Shown here piece by piece: positions 42,759-49,907 of a stretch of 53,786 nucleotides of DNA (within the stretch, counting starts at the first letter, position 1; each line of letters starts with the position of its first letter). A program made the position numbers and the translations under genes. This stretch comes from Planctomycetota bacterium (GTDB taxonomy: Bacteria > Planctomycetota > B15-G4). The notes under the pieces are model-generated. The model was not told the DNA's origin and searched no databases. It saw nothing but the letters and a program-made list of their open reading frames with translations. Location of the stretch: positions 1 through 53,786 of the forward strand of contig JAJDEO010000002.1 in the NCBI GenBank assembly GCA_029259745.1. The letters are read 5' to 3'.

Positions 42759-44258
42759 ATGGCCATCAAGCACACTCCACTCATGACGTCGATCGTCGTT
42801 GCGAGTCTCGCCGTCGGCGGTCTCGCTGCACCTGCGAGCGACACCGCGGACAACGAGCGTCCGCTCCCGGGCGTCTCCACGACAGCGATCACCGAGAACG
42901 TCATCGAGCTGGCGATCTGTCTCGACACCAGCGGCTCGATGGATGGCCTGATCAACGCGGCGCGCCAGAAGCTGTGGACGATCGTCAACGATCTCGCCAA
43001 GGCCGAGCCGACGCCGACACTGCGCGTGTCCTTGCTCAGCTTCGGCAATGACGGCCACAACCCCGAGAACGGCTGGGTCAAAGTCGAAACGCCCTTCACC
43101 GAGGATCTCGACACCGTCTCGCAGAGGCTCTTCGGGTTGACGACGAACGGCGGCACGGAGCTCGTCGCACGTGCGGTGCAGACGTCGATGCAGGAACTCG
43201 ACTGGCACTCATCCGCCGACACGTTGCGGATGATCTTCGTGGCCGGGAACGAGTCGGCCGACCAAGATGAACAGGTTGCCGTTCGTGCCATTTGCGAGGA
43301 GGCGGCCGAGCGCGGGATCGATGTGAACTCGATCTACTGTTCCTACGGCGGTGATGACAGCGAAGTCATGTCGGGCTGGCGCGAGCTTGCCAGGCTGGGC
43401 AACGGCGAGTTCGCCATGATCGACCAGGACAACGGCACGCTCGTGATTGCGACGCCCTACGACCAGGCGCTGATCAAGCTCTCGGACGAACTCAACGCAA
43501 CCTACATCCCCTTCGGCGACGCAGGCCAGGCCGGCTGCAGCAACCAGGCGGCCCAGGACGCCAACGCGATGCAGCTCAACTCCGCGAGCGCGGCGTCGCG
43601 AGCTGCGACGAAGGCGGGCAAGCTGTACTCATGTTCATGGGACCTCGTCGACGCAATCCGCAGCGGAGAGCTGGACCTCGCCGAGGTCGACGACGCGGAC
43701 CTGCCCGAAGACATGCGTGCACTCACGCACGCGCAGCGTGTGGCCAAGATCGAGAACATGCAGCAGCGTCGCACGCAGCTGCAGAGTGAGATCAGTGAGC
43801 TCGACCAACGTCGTCAGGCGCTGCTCACGAAGGAGCTCGCGCGTCAGTCAAAGACGAACATCGGCAGCTTCGACTTCGCGATCCGCAGCACCATTCGCAA
43901 CAAGGCCGAGGCGGTCGGCTTCACGTTCGCTCCGCTGGCAGCACCGGCCGTGATGGTGACGTCGCCGGTCGATCCGTCCGTCGAGCAGGTGCAGGCGCAG
44001 ACGTTCGACTACTTCGTCCAGTTCGCCGGTGCCTCGATGCACACATGGGTGGCCAACGACATCGTCGTCGACTTCGAGGACGCGCGTCGGGTTGGCAAGG
44101 ACTTTGCGCACGACGTCCACATCATCCCCGGCACGCCCGAAGCGGAAGAGTTCATCGCCTCGCTGCCGATACGGATGCAGGACCTCGTTCGCTCGGTCGA
44201 GGGAGCGGTCTTCCTGCAGTGGCACGGCGCGGTGCATCTCGTGACGGGTGGGTGTTGA
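42759..44258 (+). CDS. Secreted von Willebrand factor A domain protein
   Basis: A 499-residue exported protein: signal peptide 1-24 (hydrophobic SIVVASLAVGGLAAPA). The VWA domain (about 47-235) has the metal-ion-dependent adhesion site DTSGSM (56-61), the conserved Thr in NGGTEL and the late MIFVAGNESADQD. VWA domains bind protein partners through this metal. A Cys-containing linker and a long coiled coil (about 325-365: RVAKIENMQQRRTQLQSEI) follow, then a C-terminal domain. AAGGA eight bases upstream supports the ATG. It is divergent from the ECF sigma/anti-sigma pair; regulation by that sigma factor is plausible. Confidence 0.85.
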   Translation: MAIKHTPLMTSIVVASLAVGGLAAPASDTADNERPLPGVSTTAITENVIELAICLDTSGSMDGLINAARQKLWTIVNDLAKAEPTPTLRVSLLSFGNDGHNPENGWVKVETPFTEDLDTVSQRLFGLTTNGGTELVARAVQTSMQELDWHSSADTLRMIFVAGNESADQDEQVAVRAICEEAAERGIDVNSIYCSYGGDDSEVMSGWRELARLGNGEFAMIDQDNGTLVIATPYDQALIKLSDELNATYIPFGDAGQAGCSNQAAQDANAMQLNSASAASRAATKAGKLYSCSWDLVDAIRSGELDLAEVDDADLPEDMRALTHAQRVAKIENMQQRRTQLQSEISELDQRRQALLTKELARQSKTNIGSFDFAIRSTIRNKAEAVGFTFAPLAAPAVMVTSPVDPSVEQVQAQTFDYFVQFAGASMHTWVANDIVVDFEDARRVGKDFAHDVHIIPGTPEAEEFIASLPIRMQDLVRSVEGAVFLQWHGAVHLVTGGC

Positions 44259-44807
44259 TCGGGGGGCGACCGCGGTTCGGAGCGATGGGCGAACCAGGTC
44301 GCGACTCGTAAGCCCGCCGAAGCTCGACGATCGCCTCCACCGTCTCGTCCCGGCGCAGGTCAGCGCGCCGGGGCGGGATCGCGTGGAGGCCGTGGGCGGC
44401 TGACGAGGGCCGCGCGCAGCGTATGGCGGGGTGTTTTCAGTAGTGATTCAGTAGTTGCGGAGCGCGTCGGTGGCGTGCGCCCGAGGCATGTACGCGCTCT
44501 TCACGTTGTGATCGGCGAGCGAAACGCGACGAAAGGTGATGCTCGTCCCACGCCCGTGAACATCAGCGCGGCTCTCGCTCTTCTCGAGGCGACAGTGCTC
44601 CAGCTGCGCGCGGTCCTCGCGGTTGGACGGCACCGGCCCCCTGATGATCGGCGAGCTCGCCGACGCCGCGAGACTCGAGGCCCGTGGAGCGAAGCATCGA
44701 TGCGAGGCGGATGCCGGGCCCGCTCCGGGGCCTCGCCGACGATCAAGTGGGTTTCGAGAAAGCGCTCGACGCGGTCGTTCGTGCGGGCGGCGATGCAGCC
44801 GGCAGAC
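44259..44807. other. Intergenic stretch with a hairpin and a possible degenerate coding remnant
   Basis: No intact gene is called. On the minus strand a frame ending with a TGA at 44448 (ending HATDALRNY) and another frame covering about 44790-44650 (with VERFLETHLIVGEAP) both read like protein, which would fit a frameshifted gene fragment; neither matches a family I recognise. This is also the edge between conserved-looking genes and the accessory region that follows. Confidence 0.35.
44333..44390 (+). terminator. Nested two-stem hairpin downstream of the VWA gene
   Basis: Two perfect 8-bp stems are nested: GCCTCCAC (44333-44340) with GTGGAGGC (44383-44390), and inside it CCCGGCGC (44349-44356) with GCGCCGGG (44365-44372). 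It lies 75 bases after the VWA stop. No T-tract follows, so it may be a Rho-independent-like stop, an RNA-stabilising element or a structured RNA. Confidence 0.45.
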
Positions 44808-46496
44808 TCAGAGCGCCTCGTAGAGCCACGCGGGGAGTTCATCCTCCTCGTCGTAGTCCGTGTCGAACTCCGCGCGAGCGCCAGACTCCGACTCTTCGAG
44901 CACCTCGGCCCACCAGTCCGGACAGACCTTCCCGTCGATGACGACCGACTTGATGTTCGGGACACCGATGAAGCCGATCCGACACGAGTCGTCCTTACGC
45001 TTTCGAGTCTTCTGGCTGACGACGATCGTCTCGTTCGCCGATGTCGCGATCCTCGAACCGCTCACGTCGAGCTTCATCTCGTACTGCTTGCCGATCGTCA
45101 GGTCGTATTTGAGTCCCGGTCGGTTATCGCGTTCGAGCACCTTGCGTGTTGCGCTGCACCCACCCTGGTCGATGTTCAGCTGCGTCAGCCTTCCTTGTGT
45201 CCAGTATCCGACCTCGTTCCCGGTCGGCCACGTGACGGATGCCGTGTAGGCAAGGTCTTCGTCGACCCCTATGAGGAAGCGCGGGAATGCGGGTTTGCCC
45301 GGCCGCGGGGTTACGCCTGTCACGATCACCCGCACGTCGGTGAATCGAGCGCCGTGGATATGGAGGCCGCCCGACATGTGGTGGAATCCCCCGGCATCGA
45401 ACGCGCAGTCGCGACTGACGCGCCCCTTGACGAGCTTCGGAAGGCAGCGGGTCCCGAACGGAAGTCCGTCGAGTCGAGGCGAACCTGCTTTCTTCGTGTA
45501 CTCAACCTCGACTGTGTAGACGCCACGTCGCTCGCGCACGGATTTCATGTCGCCACCGAACACGTCCTCGATCGTCGGGGCAGTGTATCCGAGGTGGAAG
45601 GCGACCGACCGATGGTAGTCCGCCAGGGTGCGCGCATGCTTGCGTGCGACAGACGTGTCGGCGTAGGCGTCGACGAGGCGGTCGAGACGACGCTGCGCAT
45701 CGCTCCACTTCTCGTCGTCCATCGCCCGACGAACGCCAGCCAGGTCCTCGGCGAAGGCCTTCGCGACCTTCTTCGCGATATCGGGGGCGTCGGCCTCATC
45801 ATCCTCGTCGGTGTCCTCCTCGGTGTCCTCCTCGGTGTCCGCTTCGGTGTCCGCTTCGGTGTCCGCTTCGTCGCGTCCTTGTCGCTTGTCGGAGAGCGAC
45901 GGCGCTCCCAGCGTGACGCCGCGGATCCACCCTGTGTCCCACGTCTTGCTGAACTCGCCACGGATCCACAGCCACTCCAGGTCTCCCAGTACCTCACGAA
46001 TCATGTCCTCGTCGACGGCATCTCGGGTGTCCGTCTCGAACCAGTCCGCCGCGTCCGAGAGTGACACACGGTACTCCCGCCACTCGGTCGTAGGGTCGGG
46101 CGAGAGGTCGATGGCGATGTCGTAGCCGCCGCCGATCAGTTGCACGTCTGGTGCGTCGGTCGTCGGGTCGACGTGGTGGGTTCGTGTGTCGTTCACGCGC
46201 AGTGAGAAGACCAGGTCTCGGCCGAGCGCCCACTCCTGGTCACCGAGGTAGCCTGAGGGCGCCTCCCAGTACCAAGCGTCGTTTTCCTTGGTGTCCTTCG
46301 CGCAAGTGACACCGGACTCATCGTGTTCTTGCAGTTCGGCACCATTGGTGACGTCCCATCCTTCGGCGATCGTCAAGCCATCGCGCGCGACGCGCTTCGA
46401 GGACTGCGTTTCGACGTCGGTGCCATGCAGACTCAGTCCGACCACAATCGCCGCAGCGACCTGAAACCACGAATACCCACTCGATACAACGTTCAT
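44808..46496 (-). CDS. Secreted protein with laminin B (laminin IV type A) domain and acidic repeat linker
   Basis: A 562-residue protein. The ATG at 46496 (GGGG about eight bases upstream) gives a signal peptide of about 25 residues. Residues 75-198 match the laminin B/IV-A pattern known from laminins and perlecan: WYWEAPSGYLGDQ, DLVFSLRV, DVQLIGGGYDI, EWREYRVSL and ending in LEWLWIRGEFS, LTxLLIRA-like in other members. A very acidic linker (208-236) built from EADT/EEDT units follows, then a helical segment and a C-terminal beta-rich domain (about 305-540) with HHMSGGLHIHG. The role is probably carbohydrate or matrix binding outside the cell. Laminin B domains are rare in bacteria but occur in planctomycetes. 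Confidence 0.75.
   Translation of the reverse strand: MNVVSSGYSWFQVAAAIVVGLSLHGTDVETQSSKRVARDGLTIAEGWDVTNGAELQEHDESGVTCAKDTKENDAWYWEAPSGYLGDQEWALGRDLVFSLRVNDTRTHHVDPTTDAPDVQLIGGGYDIAIDLSPDPTTEWREYRVSLSDAADWFETDTRDAVDEDMIREVLGDLEWLWIRGEFSKTWDTGWIRGVTLGAPSLSDKRQGRDEADTEADTEADTEEDTEEDTDEDDEADAPDIAKKVAKAFAEDLAGVRRAMDDEKWSDAQRRLDRLVDAYADTSVARKHARTLADYHRSVAFHLGYTAPTIEDVFGGDMKSVRERRGVYTVEVEYTKKAGSPRLDGLPFGTRCLPKLVKGRVSRDCAFDAGGFHHMSGGLHIHGARFTDVRVIVTGVTPRPGKPAFPRFLIGVDEDLAYTASVTWPTGNEVGYWTQGRLTQLNIDQGGCSATRKVLERDNRPGLKYDLTIGKQYEMKLDVSGSRIATSANETIVVSQKTRKRKDDSCRIGFIGVPNIKSVVIDGKVCPDWWAEVLEESESGARAEFDTDYDEEDELPAWLYEAL
45808..45867. repeat. 12-bp in-frame tandem repeats encoding the acidic linker
   Basis: Five units of 12 bases (plus-strand TCGGTGTCCTCC twice, then TCGGTGTCCGCT three times) encode EEDT and EADT. 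The near-perfect identity implies recent expansion; changes in copy number would not alter the frame. Confidence 0.85.
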
Positions 46497-46834
46497 CTCG
46501 ATTCCCCAATCCGTGACGTGATGACTGATTCCTACCACGGACTCTGGGGCTCGTCGAGTCTGTTGTCATCACTCTCTTCGGAGTGGGGCCAGGACGTGCT
46601 CGCGAGCGAATATGTCGATCTTGTCGTAGAGAGGTCCGTCCGCGCGATGACCGTGTGCACGTGTTCAGAGCACTCCGGCGCCGAGGTGTTCCTCCGTGCG
46701 CCACATCGACGATCTGACGTGGTCACAGATTGCGCCTGCGACCTCTTGGTAGTGGGTGCTCTGGCCGGTACCGTCCACGAACGGTTGACCGAATCGTGGT
46801 GGAACGAAGCCGGGCACGTGGGGGCGCTTTCAGG
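46497..46834. other. Divergent intergenic region upstream of the restriction-modification operon
   Basis: No gene. The start codons of the laminin-B gene (minus) and the helicase-nuclease gene (plus) diverge from here. A TTGACC hexamer at 46785-46790 could be a -35 element for the plus-strand operon, but no good -10 lies at the right distance. Confidence 0.45.
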
Positions 46835-49800
46835 ATGGTCGACGCATTCTTCGACAGGCCGATCATCAACTCGCCGTATGACTATCCGGCGCGGCATTGG
46901 CAGCTCGACGAGACCGGGCAGCCGACCGGAAGCGTCGCGGACCTTCGACGCTCGTCCAGTTTCATCACTCCGATTCCGAAGACGAAGGGGCGGCGCGGCA
47001 AGCGGCAAAAGGAGATGGACTTCGCGATCAGCGACATCTCCACGGAAACCCAGAAGTACGACCCGACGCCGATCATCAATCTCGTCCGCCGCGAGGTCGA
47101 CAAGTGGCGGCATTCGCCGTCATCACAGTGGGGTGTGACACCCGAAACGGCGCGCCTCCTGAGGCACTGGCGCCACCACGAATTCGCGAACCTGCGACCG
47201 TTCTTCTGTCAGGTCGAAGCCGCGGAAACGGCCATCTGGCTGACGGAGGTCGCGCCGAAGTCGCCGAAGAAGTACGCGCCGATCCTGGAGCACCTCGACA
47301 ACGCGAACGAGGCTTCGAACCCCGGCCTGCCGCGCCTCGCGCTCAAGCTGGCCACGGGGGCCGGCAAGACGACCGTCATGGCGATGCTGATCGCGTGGCA
47401 GACGGTCAACGCCGTGCGGCGGCCCGGCAGCAAGAAGTTCACGCGCGGCTTCCTGGTCGTGGCGCCCGGCATCACGATTCGCGACCGCCTGCGGGTGCTG
47501 CAGCCCAACGATCCCGACAGCTACTACGCGAGCCGGGAGATCGTCCCGCACGACATGCTGCCCGACATCGACCGGGCGAAGATCGTCATCACCAACTACC
47601 ACGCCTTCAAGCCGCGCGAGACGCTCGACATCTCGAAGGGCGGGCGCTCGCTTCTTCAGGGCCGCGGCGAGCCGCTGCAGACGGTCGAGACCGAGGGGCA
47701 GATGGTTCAGCGCGTCATGCCCGAACTCATGGGCATGAAGGGCATCGTGGTGCTCAACGACGAGGCTCACCACTGCTATCGCGAGAAGCCCGGCGAGCCC
47801 ACCGAGGATGACCTCAAGGGTGACGAGAAGAAGGAGGCAGCCAAGAACAAGGAGGCTGCGCGACTCTGGATCAGCGGCCTCGAGGTCGTGCAGCGCCAGC
47901 TGGGTCTAAACCGCATCATCGACCTGTCGGCGACGCCGTTCTTCCTGAGCGGATCGGGTTACGTCGAGGGCACCCTGTTCCCATGGACCATGAGCGACTT
48001 TTCGCTGATGGACGCCATCGAGTGCGGCATCGTCAAGCTGCCTCGCGTGCCTGTGTCCGACAACATCGTGGCCGAAGAGATGCCGCTCTACCGCGAGCTG
48101 TGGAAGCACATCGGGAAGAAGATGCCGAAGAAGGGGCGCAGCAAGGGCAAGACGCTCGACCCGCACAGCATCCCGCTCGAGCTTCAGACGGCACTCGAGG
48201 CGCTGTACGGGCACTACGAGAAGACGTTCGAACTCTGGGAGAGCGAGGGGGTCGGAGTACCGCCGTGCTTCATTGTGGTGTGCCAAAACACCTCCATCTC
48301 GGACCTGGTCTACAGGTACATCTCGGGATTCATGCAACCTCACGAGGATGGCTCGGAAACGCCGGTTGAGGGGCGGCTCGCACTCTTCCGAAACTTCGAC
48401 GAGCACGGCAACCCGCTGGCCCTGCCGCGGACCCTGCTCATCGACAGCGAGCAGCTCGAGTCGGGCGACGCTCTCGACAAGAAGTTCCGCGACATGGCGT
48501 CTGGCGAGATCGACCGTTTCCGACGCGAGATCGTCGAGCGGACCGGAGATCGCAGCCAAGCCGACAACATCACCGACGCCGACCTTCTGCGCGAGGTCAT
48601 GAACACCGTCGGCAAGAAGGACCGACTCGGCGGCCAGATCCGCTGCGTCGTCTCGGTCTCGATGCTCACCGAGGGCTGGGACGCAAACACGGTCACCCAC
48701 GTGCTCGGTGTGCGCGCCTTCGGCACTCAGCTGCTGTGCGAGCAGGTCATCGGCCGGGCGCTGCGTCGCCAGTCGTACGACCTCAACGATGACGGCCTCT
48801 TCAACGTCGAGTACGCCGACGTCCTTGGCATCCCCTTCGACTTCAACGCCAAGCCCGTCGTGAGCAAGCCCCAGCCGCCCCGCGAGACGGTGCAGGTCAA
48901 GGCAGTCTCACCCGAGCGCGACGCCTGCGAGATCACCTTCCCGCGAGTCGAGGGCTACCGGATCGAGCTGCCGGAGGATCGCCTGAAGGCGACGTTCGAC
49001 GCCGACGACACGCTCGAGCTCACCCCGGATCTCGTCGGGCCGTCCGAGACCCGCAATGAGGGCATCATCGGCGCGGGCGTCGACCTGAACCTCAAGCACC
49101 TCGGGGACGTGCGCCACTCGACGTTGCTGTTCCACCTCACGCGCCACCTCATGTTCGAGCACTGGCGCGACGAGAACGGCGAGCCGCGGCTGCACCTGTT
49201 CGGGCAGCTCAAGCGCATCACGCGTGAGTGGCTCGACAAGCACCTGGTCTGCGTCGGCGGCACCTACCCCGCACAGCTCATCCACAAGCAACTGGCCGAC
49301 CTCGCCTGCACGCGCATCACGCGCGCCATCAACGAGGCTCACCTCGACGAGAAGCCCATCCGCGCCGTGCTCGACCCGTACAACCCGGTGGGCTCGACGC
49401 GGCACGTGCGCTTCACGACCTCGAAGCAGGAGCGCTGGCAGACTGATCCGAACCTCTGCCACGTGAACTGGGCCGTCACCGACAGCGGGTGGGAGGACGA
49501 GTTCTGCCGCATCGTCGAGCAGACGAAGCGCGTGAGGGCCTACGTCAAGAACCACAGCCTGGGCTTCGAGGTGCCCTACGTGATGGGCAGCGAGGCCCGT
49601 CGCTACCGCCCCGACTTCATCGTGCTCGTCGACGACGGCCGGCCCGAGCAAGGCGGTGAGCCCGATCTGCTGCATCTGGTCGTCGAGATCAAGGGCTTCC
49701 GCGCCGAGGACGCCAAGGAGAAGAAGTCGACCATGGACACCTACTGGGTGCCCGGCGTGAATCGCCTGGCCAGCCACGGCCGCTGGGCCTTCGCTGAGTT

Positions 49801-49894
49801 CACGAGCCCGTACAGCTTCCAGGACGAGCTCAACCAGCTCATCGCCGACGCCGTCGCCCTGAGCGGCACGCCATCCGTCACACCGACTGTCTGA
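46835..49894 (+). CDS. DEAD/DEAH-helicase restriction endonuclease subunit, type III Res-like (BPTD_3080-type)
   Basis: A 1019-residue SF2 helicase-nuclease. After the conserved opening FFDRPIINSPYDYPARHW, motor motifs are Walker A GAGKT (175-179), motif II NDEAHH with D309-E310-A311-H312, motif III LSATP (364-368), and motif VI QVIGRALRR (637-645). The C terminus carries a PD-(D/E)xK nuclease signature: P926-D927 and, 23 residues on, E951-I-K953. It would translocate on DNA and cut when it meets unmodified sites. The start at 46835 coincides with the first conserved residues. A DNA methyltransferase follows after 13 bases and a UvrD-type helicase after that, so this is the restriction part of a defence operon. 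It resembles type III Res but is more diverged. Confidence 0.92.
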   Translation: MVDAFFDRPIINSPYDYPARHWQLDETGQPTGSVADLRRSSSFITPIPKTKGRRGKRQKEMDFAISDISTETQKYDPTPIINLVRREVDKWRHSPSSQWGVTPETARLLRHWRHHEFANLRPFFCQVEAAETAIWLTEVAPKSPKKYAPILEHLDNANEASNPGLPRLALKLATGAGKTTVMAMLIAWQTVNAVRRPGSKKFTRGFLVVAPGITIRDRLRVLQPNDPDSYYASREIVPHDMLPDIDRAKIVITNYHAFKPRETLDISKGGRSLLQGRGEPLQTVETEGQMVQRVMPELMGMKGIVVLNDEAHHCYREKPGEPTEDDLKGDEKKEAAKNKEAARLWISGLEVVQRQLGLNRIIDLSATPFFLSGSGYVEGTLFPWTMSDFSLMDAIECGIVKLPRVPVSDNIVAEEMPLYRELWKHIGKKMPKKGRSKGKTLDPHSIPLELQTALEALYGHYEKTFELWESEGVGVPPCFIVVCQNTSISDLVYRYISGFMQPHEDGSETPVEGRLALFRNFDEHGNPLALPRTLLIDSEQLESGDALDKKFRDMASGEIDRFRREIVERTGDRSQADNITDADLLREVMNTVGKKDRLGGQIRCVVSVSMLTEGWDANTVTHVLGVRAFGTQLLCEQVIGRALRRQSYDLNDDGLFNVEYADVLGIPFDFNAKPVVSKPQPPRETVQVKAVSPERDACEITFPRVEGYRIELPEDRLKATFDADDTLELTPDLVGPSETRNEGIIGAGVDLNLKHLGDVRHSTLLFHLTRHLMFEHWRDENGEPRLHLFGQLKRITREWLDKHLVCVGGTYPAQLIHKQLADLACTRITRAINEAHLDEKPIRAVLDPYNPVGSTRHVRFTTSKQERWQTDPNLCHVNWAVTDSGWEDEFCRIVEQTKRVRAYVKNHSLGFEVPYVMGSEARRYRPDFIVLVDDGRPEQGGEPDLLHLVVEIKGFRAEDAKEKKSTMDTYWVPGVNRLASHGRWAFAEFTSPYSFQDELNQLIADAVALSGTPSVTPTV

Positions 49895-49907
49895 GGACGC
49901 ACGCACC

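Noticed and set aside
45808..45867. Short regular repeats considered as a CRISPR array
   Set aside because: The units are contiguous, 12 bases long, without spacers, and encode an in-frame acidic linker.
44475..46064. A long plus-strand open frame opposite the laminin-B gene
   Set aside because: It lacks domains, is complementary to a gene with a clear signal peptide and laminin pattern, and its middle translates the acidic repeats into low-complexity Leu/Val/Gly runs.
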